A stretch of 64,000 nt of DNA. Origin: Apostichopus japonicus. Taxonomy: Eukaryota; Echinodermata; Holothuroidea; Aspidochirotida; Stichopodidae. The notes under the pieces are model-generated. The model was given only the letters and a program-made list of their open reading frames with translations. It ran no database searches and was not told the DNA's origin. Where the stretch lies: assembly GCF_037975245.1 (NCBI RefSeq), contig NC_092571.1:22823564-22887563 (forward strand), given 5' to 3'. This document shows positions 24,313-37,086 of this stretch, in pieces. The position numbers and the translations under genes are program-made. Every line of letters starts with the position of its first letter. Within the stretch, counting starts at the first letter, position 1.

Positions 24313-27110
24313 ACAGACTATAGTAACTATTGTCTTTGAAGGGAACCGACCGTTTAGCTGGGCTGCACATTTCTATTTCATGGTTAGAATCAATTGACAA
24401 ATTTGTTTTCCAGATTTTACATTGAGTTAGTGGGACTTTACCCATTCAGTATGTACTACCCATGAACAAAAAACATGAAGTTTAATGAAATGAAACTTGC
24501 AATGGGAAGGAGTTGAGTTGGATTAAAGTTTTCAAGCCTATTATATTACATAATTCCATAATTAAATGTAGTTCAACATCTGGGATATAGTAAAATTTGA
24601 ACCTCAAATATAAAATGAAGAGAAAGTCAAGTTCTCAAATGTGGATATGTCCAGGTCAGCTTTTTAACCTCCCTGAGTGAAAAAAAAAAGATCCATGAAA
24701 CCTACTCACATTCTCAATTTATGTGAACATTAATGCCAGAAGCAGCCTCTACACATGTCTACAGACAGTAGAATCATGACCATGATCATCATCATCATCA
24801 TCAATTTTAGTCTTGTGCCTTCCCAAATAAAATGTGTTCGCAGCTAAAATAAGACCTCTCTCTATATAAGCCTATAGGTTAGCTAATCAGTATTATATCT
24901 TCTAGCCATGTAAGGTGGTGGTGGTGGTTGGTGGATTGTAATATATTGCCCCATGATGGTTTAGACCTGCTATAAAAGTCACCCTTAGGCCGGTGTGACT
25001 ATTTGATCAAGCGAGATTACAATCGCAACTCAAATACTTCTTTCCTGCAGCAATGTGCGAAAAGATTGCTTGACCTTTCTTCTACTCAAACACAAAGTCT
25101 GTTACCTGTGTATAAGCTCCATGTTGGCTTTCGATAAATACCGCACCAGATTATGTCGTCTCCTTTTTCTTAAGGGGGGATCAAAGAAAATGCCTCTTGG
25201 CACATTTTGACCAAAAGGTGTTTTCAACTTCTTCTCTAATAGGCTCACACATATGTGCAGAATAAAACTTGAAAGAATCCTTAACTTGAAACATGTGACA
25301 CCCGAGAAAATATGACATTACGAGGGAAATTTAATGCATGCTGTTCATTTAAGTTTTTTCAACATCAGGAATTGAATATCCCCTCCACCCCCCTTCCACC
25401 TCCCCCCTCTCCTTCTTCCAGTGGAATCTTACTTCCACTTAGGGTACAGTCCCACAGAATGCATTATAAAATGCATCAAAGCTCCTGAAGGGATTTTGTC
25501 AGCAAAATAAGTAATGCAATAGGAAATACTCCGATAAAACGAAAAAAAAATCAGTTAAAAGTTTCCGGATGTCTGTTGTTCCCAACAACTCCCTGCTGTA
25601 CCTTTAGCTGTGAAACTAGACTATCTGTATAATATATTTCAAATTTTTGGCTCAGATAGTGAAATAACATTTTGCCAAATTTTGTGGTTGTGACAACTAC
25701 ATGTGTTATAAAATTCTGGCATGGGATAATATCCATGTGCACCAGAATTGTAACTTTTAGTGTTTAGTTGGGAATTGAGTTGGGACTTGACACATACTTA
25801 AAAATGTGGCCAGTATTGGTGCCAAACTTAATCATGCTTAAAATTGGAGCTTGTGTTGAAAATGACTTTACTCTCCAGATGGTGCTTGTCATCAATGTTA
25901 TTTCAGAAATCACATGAGGAATGTTAAAATCTTAGAGAATGAATCAATATCTCATTGTGGGTATATGTGGTCACTTTTTAAGTGGCAGTATGTAAAATGC
26001 TTGTTAACATTTTGAGCATACATGGGTAACCCATTATCTGACCTTTGAGTATATTAAGGAGGGATGGGGAGGGGGATAAGAGGGGGGGTGGGGAGGGGAG
26101 GGTTGTCTTTGTTAAAATTATTCATGTGGATGATATATATTGTATAGATCGTACTTACTGTATGCTTCAATGCTTACATATATAGAACATCATGCAATCA
26201 GTTCCATGTGTACAGTATAAGTCATACATCTGACAGCTCTGCAAAGTACTCAGCAAATTGGATTTCGCTGTATAATGTCACATTTGTAAGATGCATGCGT
26301 GAGAGTATTTGGGAATTTCCCGGAGACATTGTTGACCGGCAGTTCACCCTATTACTGGGGTAACAGTATGTGCAAGTCTGTTCTTAATCAAGTCTCTCAG
26401 AAATCAGGGTGAATGATTCACCACCAATGCTTGCTTCCTTGGTATATACGAAGAAGTCCTGAGATGTTACGTGACTGATTTTGAGGGTGTGAGAAAATGT
26501 GTTGGCAGTGAAGGGTTTTAAAAAAAGAAAAAACCAACCTTGAAACCCTTTGGCCTTTTCGATGCTCTGAAGTAACAGGGATGGAGGAATGTGTTGTTGA
26601 CTTTTGAAATATTTAATGGGATGTTTTATATTACCTGGTGTAAGATAGAAAGGGCGAACATTTGCGTCACCTTTGTAGATTTGACATTAAAAGGTCTCTG
26701 GCTTTGAAGTCTTCTGGGATAGTTACAGGAGACATGGAGTCTAGTGTATTCAACATTCAGAAAACATTAATCTTAAGAATCCCTGCAGTACTCTGCCTAC
26801 AAAATGTCATTCTATAACAGATGGCGGGGTTATCTTTACTCATAATTTTAATATTTTTTGGCCACCATGCTTTCTGGAGGATGATCAATATTAGATAAAT
26901 AAAATTGGCTACGGGCTTTTTTATTACGTTTTGAACTTCCTGTATGTTAACCCCTTGCTATGAAATGACACCATAAATTATATTAGCTGAGGATTTTGTG
27001 CCAAATCAGTGAGTTAAGCTGTATATCTGAGCATTGGTTTGCATGAAAAGCATTATATTCATGTTTTGAAGCAACTTTAGAATCATAATTGTTAATGGAG
27101 TTACAGTATT
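24313..27110. other. Intronic stretch, no exon seen
   Basis: Contains an ATC run (24783-24802), a GGTGGT stretch (24914-24934), a C-rich block (25380-25420) and a G-rich block (26058-26102). A good acceptor (TACTTCTTTCCTGCAG, ending near 25051) opens onto a ~53-codon frame, but there is no matching donor and no recognisable product. Confidence 0.55.
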
Positions 27111-27264
27111 TACTTCGCTCCTCGCTTACCTGTCTCCTCAAAACATAAGCACCTCATTCTACTGTGTCTAGTATGCCCTGGTAATCTTTTAACAGTGTGC
27201 ACCCTCAGCGACCGGCTTCTCCAGTCATTGCCCTTCCTTCTCATTCTACCATCCAAAGTGTCTA
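27111..27264 (+). repeat. Dispersed ~145-bp repeat, copy 2
   Basis: TACTTCGCTCCTCGCTTACC through CATCCAAAGTGTCTAC. This copy is close to a consensus of the family; compare 22722-22870 and 36476-36617. Confidence 0.75.
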
Positions 27265-28388
27265 CACATGCGTTTTCATTAAAATTTATGGTTCTAAAGA
27301 TCACTCTCTGTAATGAATTAACAAAGCAAATATGACCAGTGGTCTCCAGTGTTGAATACATAATATTTATGTTTTTCTTTATTTATTTGTATAATAAATT
27401 CATTGCCTCATGCTTCCACATGAAGATACACAGTATACTTCACAATGTAAACTTCTGTAAAGCTTGTCTACGAACATACAGTGTGTTGTTGCTCAGTCTG
27501 GTTTTCCAGTTGAATGTAAATTCTGATCTCTGTGAAGCTTGGTTTGGTCATCTTCAGGGTTAGATACTGTATAGTACGTTAGTTAGTATGTTTATTACTT
27601 TGTATATGTTACCAAATGGGAGTGAGAATATGAATGATTTTATTATCTCCTTTAGCACTGGTGGGAACCACCTGTGAACAATTGCCACAAGGTGCAGTGA
27701 ATGAACTGGGTTTATAACTCTGGAAATGTTAGCTTCATGCAGAGAAAAAAGTTTTGTGAGAGTTGGTATAGTTACGGACATTTTGAAAACAACAATAACA
27801 CCCCTGCATTGTAATTACTTCATCAGAGAACACTGACAGTTTTTGGAAGTTTTTGGGATTATTATTATTTGCAGAGTATTTTGGTATCTTAGCCATTAAT
27901 TGTAGATAATAATCTTTCTGCCACTGTACCGCCTAGATGGACTTGATGAAACTACGTTCCACTTATGATGCAAAACCAGACTATGGTAGGGGGAGATCTA
28001 AAACCACCCATGAAGTCTACTGGAGTGAATGAACTCTGTGCAGTATTATACGTGACCTCTAAATTCTGCATGTTGGGGACTCCATGCCGGGAGACGCTTT
28101 GACGATAAAATTGGCAGGAATTTTTTGTTGGGATTTCGTCCCTTTTGTATGGCCATGGACAACAACGATAGTGATCATTTGTTGGTAACGATTCAGTAAC
28201 AGTTATTTTAAGTGTTTGGATGTTACTTCTTGTATTAATCACTTGCCTTAAGCGTTATAGAATCAATTGTACAAAAATTACAGGTCAAACCATTTAATTG
28301 ATGTTAAATGCTTTTGTTCTATCATTATCATTGGACATGGAATTTATGTAAACATAGAAGGGGGGGGGGAGGTTGAGAGTATTGGGAG
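27265..28388. other. Intronic stretch, no exon seen
   Basis: AT-rich, nothing recognised. A G9 run lies near 28361, just before the hAT element. Confidence 0.6.
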
Positions 28389-28396
28389 ATATTTAT

Positions 28397-29600
28397 TAGT
28401 GTTTACACGGGTCCAAAAATCGGGAACCGGGTACCCGAGTGCCGTTACCCGTCGGGTATCCGGGTACCCGGAAAAAAATTGTTTACCCTCGTGTATCACA
28501 ATTTTCAAGAAATTACATATTGGATGCTGTAATAAATGCATTATATTCTCTACTGACAATGTTTTCATGTTCAAATACGTAGGTGTAAGATAAGGTATAA
28601 AACCTCCCTCAATAATTTTTATTTGCTTCTGTTTCTTTCATTAACTTGTTAATAAATTAATTATTTAATTATAATTATAAGTACATTATACTAACATCGC
28701 ACTGCCGCCGCTGCTTATGCTAGCTCGTGCACGTCTATTGGATCAAACCATATAAATATCCAATTTAGCTCTTAAACAGCTTTTAATACTACTACTATCT
28801 ATTATGCAGGCCCAGGGTTCGCATTAGCCGCGAGATTGCGCGATTCGCGCAATTTGATCGCATTTGGAATACACGATTACTAAAAAGCCACTTGCGATTA
28901 CTATTTTTTAGTTTTCCCGTCTATAATCCATAAACATCGCGTAAAATTCCTTGTCAGCCTTTCCTTCTTTGAAATAAACGAATGAATAAATAATAATTTC
29001 TTCCACGTGGTAGCCTAACACCACACTAAGTCAATGAGAAATCTAGCTAAGCCTAACCATCTGTTCATTTGCTGGAGTTGTGACGCAGTTATAAGACATC
29101 CATGGAATACTTTCGTTATTGCTGTTACGTTCGACCACATGGTTGCCTAACACCACACTAAGTCAATGGGGGTAGTCTAGCCTAGCCATCTGTTTATTAG
29201 CTGAAATTGTGACGCAGTTATAAGATATCTATGGAAAGCTTTCGTTATTGCTGTTATCTTCGAACACATGGTAGCCTAACAACACACTAAGTCAATGGGA
29301 AATCAGCCTAACCATCGGTTTGCATTTTTTTTTAAACAAACACACTTTGCGTATGATTCGGGTAATAAATTAGGAACCGGGTAGTATCGCGTCGAGCAGG
29401 CCACTTCGTCATTGCTGTTATCTTCGACCACATTGTAGCCTAACACCACACTAAGTCAATGGGAAATCTGCCTAACCGTCGGTTTGCCATTTTTTTTTTT
29501 TTAAATCACACTTTGCTTAGGATTCGGGTAATAAATTAGGAACCGGGTAGTATCGTGTCGGGCGGGTACCCGGGTACCCGGATAACCCGTGCAAACACTA
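28397..29600 (+). mobile_element. Non-autonomous hAT element, copy A (1204 bp)
   Basis: Terminal inverted repeats TAGTGTTTACACGGGT (left) and, from the right, TAGTGTTTGCACGGGT. A perfect 8-bp target duplication ATATTTAT lies at 28389-28396 and 29601-29608. Subterminal regions at both ends are packed with GGGTACCCG-type words, probable transposase-binding motifs. The interior carries repeated modules of about 120-130 bp centred on CACACTAAGTCAATGGG. No transposase is encoded. A second copy with the same orientation lies at 55024-56133. Copy A has an extra ~166-bp internal duplication near its right end. Superfamily assignment rests on the duplication length and termini. Confidence 0.92.
29005..29567 (+). 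repeat. Internal repeated modules of hAT copy A
   Basis: CACACTAAGTCAATG recurs near 29026, 29154, 29283 and 29447. The segment starting CACACTTTGC and running through AATTAGGAACCGGGTAGTAT occurs twice, starting at 29341 and 29507, i.e. a 166-bp shift. The 1110-bp copy at 55 kb has this last segment only once. Confidence 0.8.
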
Positions 29601-29608
29601 ATATTTAT

Positions 29609-32600
29609 GTATCAAAATAGACTTTCACAATTCGCAAAAGTGGGCATTTTACTCACGTTCCAAGTGATTGGGAAGTTGTTTGGGTTTGATGTGTTGGCTC
29701 CGGATAGGTTTGATTAATTAATTTTAAGTAAAAAGTGTTTGATAAATATTGATCTAATCAGCTGTTGTGCATGGAATTACCAACAAACAGAATTTAGTTA
29801 ATTTATTCTTACCCAAATTGGCAAGTTTGGAAGATGGAAAGTATTAAATTTGTGCAGAGACGAAGGGTTTCCATTCCCTCTACAAAGATTCTGAACAATT
29901 CCACTCATAGTTTTCATTTTGGCATCATTTTAGATACTGTACGTACCAGACTGTTGTGTAAGAAATTATAAGAACGAAAAGCTCCAAAATATCAGTTCTA
30001 GGTGAAAGCTTAGCTGTATGTAACATAAATTTTAAATTGATGTGGTCTCCCCCCCCCCAAAAAAGATAGATCTGTTTATTTAGTTACAAACCAAAAATAT
30101 AATTTTCGACACAACACTGTTTGATCTTTCATTGGAGAGCACACATTTGTCTGTCACTTAGCTAATAACAACCAATGAGTGTAAAATCTTCGCAACTAAA
30201 CTATGTATATCCATTATGTCCACACTTGTTAGAAGTACATATTTTATCTCTGGTTTAATGTAAAAAAAAAAAACAAAAAAAAACAATGCTTTGTTTTGTT
30301 CCGCTATCTCTCTTTTACAAATATTTGAAGTTACATGGAGCCCTAAATCAACATGAGGGGAGTTATGTCTTCCAGAGATAAAAGTGTGCAGTGTTTTGGT
30401 GTATTAGGGTTCGGAGCAGGATGCAGCTATACCATACAATGGCACTCTGTATGACTCAGTAGCTTTGATACATGTCAATGGGTACAGTAGATGTTTTAGC
30501 TCTTCCAGTATTGTGTGACCAAAGCAAAATGTCAGCTCATGTAACCCATTACCCTGGCTGTTGGGTGGGAGGAGGGTGGGGGGGGAAGGTTTATTTTCAC
30601 AGTATTGTGATTTTCATGCGAGGAGTTCATACTGCTAAAAGCTGCATTTTTCAAGACCGGTGAATACTTAATTGATTCTTGTAGGGACCCTTGGCCAAAT
30701 CTCAAACCTGTGTCTATTAAGGTATGTGAGCTTCACAAATGGAAACGTAGTGTTTGTAGTATTAATTGACATCACCTGATGACTTTGTCCATGATATAGG
30801 CTGATTAAAACAGAAAGGAATACATTACAAAAAATAATGACATGTATGCTTATTGAGATGGTAGTGATGCAGCAGGAGTGAGGAGGCATGTAAATTATTC
30901 TAACATCCAAACAATTCAATTTGAAGTTTGCATTTCAGCTGCACTTCAAACTGTAGTTTAGTCTTAGAGAGAACAGAGAAATGAAAATTGATCATTTTTG
31001 TCCTGCTTGTCCCCTGAGAACCCCCCCCCCCCCACCCCCATGGACATCATGACATAGTTCCTATTCATCTTTACATTCCCATATATAGATACTGGTTATT
31101 TTATGCAGCTCTCTACAAACTTTGATGAGCATTAGTATTGTTATGCCAGGGTTGCAATCTTTTCCATAATTTATAGATGAAATTAAGTGCCGAGTTCTTC
31201 CCTTCTCCCCCACCATCATCAACCTTGATCTGACATATATATACAGGTTGTAAATCTAGCTATATCATAAATCCAGCTCTGAAATGTTCTACCAAGTCTC
31301 CTAGGGGACATGATTGGAAGTACATCATCATTCAATCTAGTATCATGTTCACGAACAGGTGAACATCTCTCTGACTTTTTCCTCCTGACATCATCACCTG
31401 TCACCACTTGCGCCGTTTCATGTTCCCAGGTGATAGACTTTATTTGATCAACTAAAGTTCACAGGGAAGCATTCATGTTTTCTTAATTAGTGATGATTTG
31501 CTAATGATAATGTGAAGCAGTCAGGAGAGTGACTTCTTGGAATGTGAAGTTTTGAAGGCTTAAGAAATATGAAACAGTGAATGATAGCACTAACTTAGGA
31601 CTCTAAGATAAAGTTCATTTGTTGTGGTAGACATACATACATGTGCAATTTTTTTTGGGGGGAATAATTTTTTCGTTTTTGGGAGGGACCGCCTGACCTA
31701 CATATCATGTTCTGAGTGGTTTTAGCAGTCAAATGTATCCCTCCTATTTGAGTGTACAGTACAACTGATAGCTGCAGGAACCAGTTCAAAGTACAGTGTA
31801 CAACAGTGACCTGTATGAACGTAAGATATCATATGGCAGAGTTGTTACGAGTGGAAATCAATGATAACAGCGGGGTGCAACAACTCAAAAAACGATTGGT
31901 ATGTGGGCCGTAGGTAGGGTAACTCGTGAAAATGATATTCTATCGGCCTGCTCGCTTGAACTCTCTGAGGATGGAGGGGAAGGCATTGAAGATTTGATTT
32001 GAGAATTTATGAAAAAGAAATATTGAAAACGGTGCATCTTTAAGGGAAAGGGGAGGGGATAGGGGGTTGAGAACTGTTGAGAGTGTAGTTAAGAGCGCAG
32101 TTAGGAGCGCAGACGAAGTGGATGTAAGTATCCACACCTTTCAAGGACGATAATTGTTTGACGATCATTCGGTCAGGCTGCTTGTAAAGTGTGATTTGTG
32201 GTCTCGAAATTTTCTTTTCTTTTTTGCATGGCCGTTTAATTGAAACAAAACGTGAAAATTTGATTTTGAGGTCACTAATCACGTTTCCTAATATTAGGAA
32301 AGTAACTTCACAGGTGCAGAATGTCCGACATTGGATTTCATTAAACAAAGAAAGAATTCCCAACATATGGTGCTAATTGAAGAATGTTTTGATGGAGAAA
32401 TTGAATTGGCTATCTTTTCACCTGTTACAGCTGTGGCCAGTTAGTGATGGTCAGACCTCAAGGATAAAGGTTTTCATGGAGTGGCTATTTAGTGGTTACA
32501 GTATGAATCAAATGTATCCCGTTGATAATTCAGAGTTATATGCAGAAAATAGGAGAAAACTTTTAAGCCTGGAATAACTGATATGGATTAAATGATCGTT

Positions 32601-33192
32601 AAAATGCTGACTTGTTACAGCAGCTGTTTTGTTTTGGTGTCAAACTTTCGGAAATTGTTGCTCTTGAATCGATGTTGCCATAAATTAATGATAAAGGAGG
32701 AAATGCCAAATTCTTAAAACTTAATCAACGAAAAAATTGCACCAGAAACAATTGAAATTACGTAAGAACTTCAAAGACTTTTTCAAAGTCAAAAGAAACT
32801 CATGGCATAAACTTTGCAGGAGACAAAATTTCCTCAATAATTGGACTTTAACTTAAAACAATTGTCATAAACTTATTAATTAGAAATATTCATATATTTA
32901 TGGACAAATGGACAATTGTATCCACACACATACTTTTGTTATATTGAAGAATATCCAGTTACGTATTTTCAGCATGGTGCAAACTGACTTGACAGTATTA
33001 CTACTGTACAACCTAATGCAAAATTTGACTTTTGAAATACAACAAGCACTAATTTGACTGTACCAATGAAGGGTAACATAATATATACAAGAGATTGTAG
33101 ATTCACAATATGCATATTTGGTAGTATTGTATAAAGAAAACCTCCTTGGAAAAGAGAACCATCATTCTATTATCCATCGAAAGTAAATAAAT
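29609..33192. other. Intronic stretch, no exon seen
   Basis: Holds a C-run (30050-30058), poly(A) runs near 30262-30283, a G-rich patch (30568-30588) and a C13 tract (31021-31033). A good-looking acceptor (TCACCTGTTACAG, ending near 32430) opens onto a 48-codon frame ending in a stop at 32577, without a recognised domain. I do not call it a gene. Confidence 0.55.
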
Positions 33193-33210
33193 CCCCCCCC
33201 CCCCCCCCCC
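33193..33210. repeat. Poly(C) tract, 18 C
   Basis: Longest C/G homopolymer in the window, C18 on the + strand. Confidence 0.9.
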
Positions 33211-33356
33211 TTACACATCGAAACCTCCGTCCTCCCGCAGAAAATGTCACCTTTTGTGTCTTGTTGTTTTTCTTGGATAAAGTGGGTCAAGTTGGCATTA
33301 AAAGTAGATATTTCTTTAGATGTCACTTTTCAGGATCTGGTCAAATGCTTACAATC

Positions 33357-33403
33357 CTGCCAGGGATTCACATTAATTTGTCACTATAGGACCTCCCTGG
33401 CAG
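33357..33403. repeat. Inverted repeat / hairpin
   Basis: A perfect 10-bp inverted repeat: CTGCCAGGGA at 33357-33366 and its complement TCCCTGGCAG at 33394-33403, with a 27-bp loop. It could be a tiny MITE remnant. Confidence 0.6.
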
Positions 33404-33978
33404 ACAGCTCCCACATATTTTAACTTCATAAAAAGTTGGACAGAAATTTGTAAAACCAGGCAATGCCAGGACTCCAGACCATGAAATGGTTTGAATATAT
33501 GCTATTGGCTAACTTGGTAATATTATGGTGTTGTTAGCAACCAGATGTCCTCTGCAGATGAGGTTACAAGAGGTGGGTGGAGTTAGAAATCTTGGTCAAA
33601 GATATCAAATCTAGGCTATGGGATAAATGCAGATCAGTTTTGCTGGTTTGCCTGCTACTAGAATAAAACTCAGGGATATATATACTAATCATATCAATGC
33701 TTTTGAAAATATTTGTAACATCTATTCGGTACAAGTGGATGTCCTTAATATTATAACGTGAGAAAAGTATGAATGAGGAATTTATTCCTCAATGCAAGTG
33801 TGGGATTGATTAAGGAAATATACATCTTTTGAAGACATTTTCATGTTGCATAGAATGACTATTTAAAAATCATAAAATCCCACAGGGCCACATGTGATTC
33901 TACTTTGTTGTTAGCGGTATATATGTGTGTATTCTGTCAGTAGTACACACATCACATCCTTTAAGATTTGCATTACAT

Positions 33979-34060
33979 AATAATAATAATAATAAATGAG
34001 ACTTATATAGCGCCAAATCAGTAAACAAAAGTTACTGCTCAAAGCGCTTTACAAAGAAAG
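33979..34060 (-). mobile_element. LINE-like 3' end (L2/CR1-type tail), minus orientation
   Basis: On the - strand TTTGTAAAGCGCTTTGAGCA is followed by GGCGCTATATAAGT and an (ATT)n tail. The pairing of an AAAGCGCTTTGAG stretch with a GCGCTATATAA stretch before ATT repeats is a widespread 3' terminus of L2-like LINEs and of SINEs that borrow it. Only the terminal ~80 bp is recognisable; no reverse-transcriptase frame is attached. Confidence 0.6.
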
Positions 34061-36475
34061 TAAATTAATTTACAAAAGAACAAGTGAAAAAATGGGTCAT
34101 CATGCAGCTGGAGTAAAATATAATTAACACTACAGTAGTGTAGTGTGGAGTGGATTGCACAGTGCACGTATATAACGGACTGGTTCAACAAGGTTGCTTT
34201 TGCAAAGATCGTTAGTTTCCTCTATGTTTCTGAACACAAAACTTTGGGTCTATGGTTTTTCATTAGTCTAAACCTTAGATCATACAGTATGCCTCGTGTA
34301 ATCATAGATTTATTGATGCGAAGCAAAAAAGAAAGGGGCTATAAAAATCGACTATTCATATTGTAATATCCATAGCCCACCCGCCATGAAGTGTTTTCTA
34401 CTTCATTGTGACATTCTTTTGCCTAGCGTTACTTGCGTAGAGCATATGCCCGCATTCTTATGGCATGTTCTGAATTAAAGCATGGGCTTTATTTGTAGCC
34501 AGAAAATCTCACCGATTTGCAATTTGTATAGGTGCAAGTACTACATGTCTTCATACAATACGCTGCGGATTTGATCGCTAGTCACAAGAAAAAAAAAGAA
34601 AATAAAAGAAAGAAAGAATTCGGACAGAAGAGTGAATGGTTACAGATCTAGTATCATCTGCAGTCCGACACTTAATTACACATGGTCAGCACCCATCGGG
34701 CATTGTCCAAACTGTCCAAAGACACTTCTCTATCTGGCATGCTTGGCTGCAAGTTACACATTCTTACGTCCACTGTCCTCCAGATATTAATACTTACTCT
34801 CTATATACACAGATGTACACAAGCTCACATATTTGTATCAAGGGGTTTAAATATATAATGCACTGTGTGTGTGTCTTAAATTAGCCTGACCTATGTTGCT
34901 AATCTCCATGGATCAATTTGTCCAAATACATATTTCAAAAGGTTTGTCAAACTGGATTGAGCAAGGTTTGCAATGTGTGCTTAATTTGTGGTAAGCCGAC
35001 ATTAATTATGTTGGTGGTGGGGCACACATAGCCTGAAAACCTTCAGGTGAATTTGCCTTAAATGTTAATGTAAGGAGCTATAGGTACTGTGGACCCACAG
35101 TACTGTAGGTATGTTAAACCAGAATTAAAGGAAAGTTTTTAAGTGCTGACTTTTACCTTACAGCAGAAAAGAGACAACTTTTTGCAAATTATGACATGGA
35201 TGGCATATATATGATATGACTCCACCAGTTTGTACCAAAGTTAATGCAAATTGTGGCTTTCATGAATCCCACATACATACTGTACATTGTTATGATAGCA
35301 CATGCCTGCCTTTATACTAATTTCATGTTTCAGTCACACAAGTCAAATTAAATTTGAAACCAAAGGAATTTTTTTTTACTTTGTTCAAAAGGTTTTTCTT
35401 TAATATAATTTGCCCAGACAAAGCAGACTGCAGCCTAGGGAAAATGATAAACTCTTGCGCATTAGAAATATCATAACAGTTCCTTTGCGAATGCTGTTGT
35501 CGTTTCAAAATTTGGTAATATTAATCCCCTTCAAGGTGACCATTTTCCTGTGAGATTTTAAGTGCATTTTTGCTCACAAGTAATGCTGAAACAATGCATT
35601 CATATCAGACGATGCATAATGCTAAAAGACTGGGGAACTCGATGGAAGTATATACTAGCCCTTACTACATTAACTTGAAGAATGAAATTCAAGTAGCCGT
35701 GTTTTTTTAAGGAAGTTTGACTCGCTAACATTTGCAGGTAATACAGAGGAAGAGATTACTGTACAAGACTGCCTATCCTATAAAACCAGCGACCTTGAAT
35801 TGTGTTTCTGTATCACCAAACCATTGCCCTTTCTCTCATCTGTTTCCTGACCTATAAGCTGGAATTCCTCTTTGTCTCTCCCACTTGCTCTTCCCACAAA
35901 ATTTTATGATCTATAGGTCAAAGGTCAGCTTCAAGTCCAGCTGGTCTTGATATAAAAGTTAAGTCTTTCTATGTTGTGTTTCTAAATTCATTTTGGAACC
36001 TTTTTTTGGGGTATCTTTTTTAGAATCAGAAATGAATTATTTATCTGCATATCTCTTTGGAGGTTTGAAATTAAAGAGTGGCTTAGATATGTATTTATAT
36101 AAATCGTTCCAGAATTGATATTTTTCTGAAAACTATCTTAATCTCATTTAAATTCTAAATACCATCATTACATTTTAGCAGAAATCTCAGTAAATAGACT
36201 GTAGTGGTTATAGCTACAAGGTTATGCTAACACTTAACAAACAGGGACAAAAATTGTTAAACTCAAACAATATCATTGGAACTGAATATCAGACTGAAAC
36301 TATTCCATGTTCAAGGGGATGCAAACGACAATTAAATTCTTGATCCCATTTAAGTGGAGATCTCATATGACCACATTACTACCTTATAGTCAGATCTAGC
36401 ACAAGGGGCTGGGGGGGAGGGGGCATGAGGGAGGTGGTGACCCCCTTTAAAATACTATAGGGGGTACTTTAAGAT
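34061..36475. other. Intronic stretch, no exon seen
   Basis: AT-rich; an AAAG-rich stretch (34589-34618), otherwise nothing recognised. A G-rich patch lies at 36400-36445, next to the repeat copy that follows. Confidence 0.6.
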
Positions 36476-36617
36476 TTACTTCGTTCCCCACTTGCCTGTC
36501 TCCCCACAACCTAAGCACCGCATTCTACCGTGTCTAGTATGCCCTGGTAATCTTTTAACACTGTACACCCTCACTGACCCCAGTGACCTCCTTCATTTTC
36601 TACCACCCAAAGTGTCT
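36476..36617 (+). repeat. Dispersed ~145-bp repeat, copy 3
   Basis: TTACTTCGTTCCCCACTTGC through CCACCCAAAGTGTCT, homologous to 22722-22870 and 27111-27264. It shows a short deletion in the second half relative to the other two. Confidence 0.72.
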
Positions 36618-37086
36618 CATAGTGTTTTTCGGATTGGGAAAAATTTCTGTCAAAATTCGCCCGGATACCTTGGATTATTACCCTAGAAGTTTCCTTACAG
36701 GAGTTCTAGACTTCCAACATCTTTTCCAGCCTGATAAGTATCCTTTTCTTGTAGGGAAGGGTGTTTTGAGGGCTGTTTTAGTGTACACTCTCGCCCATGC
36801 GTTCGTTTTTTTTAGCGTAACGTTGTTTTCACAGGTAGTAGTTCTGTGAAACTACTTCGTTCGTTTGCCTGTTCCGCCTTGTTTACGCGGATAGGCATGT
36901 GTTTTCTTATGTACATGTTTTTCAGCTATCACACTTCTCTTAAGATGTTTTGCTTGTTTCATGACTTTCGTTACTTTTTTTACGTTTTTAGTGTTGGCTT
37001 CACTCTTGTAGTGTAGCTTGTAAGCCGCGAACCCCTATCCCATACTAGGCGGATAGGCGGTTCGATTACGTTGTTGTTGTTTCATG
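36618..37086 (+). repeat. Possible retroposon 3' fragment with GTT tail
   Basis: CpG-containing words are more common here than around it (GCCCATGCGTTCG, TTTACGCGGATAGGC). The block ends in GTTGTTGTTGTTTCATG near 37070-37086, as some LINE 3' ends do. GGATAGGC occurs twice (about 36888 and 37061). There is no recognisable protein. Tentative. Confidence 0.25.

Noticed and set aside
28990-29480. CRISPR-like spaced repeats
   Set aside because: The modules are ~125-bp internal repeats of a hAT element in animal DNA, not short repeats with unique spacers.
37010-37075. Possible tRNA (GGCGGTTCGATTAC looks like a B box)
   Set aside because: No cloverleaf can be formed. The acceptor stem and A box are missing.
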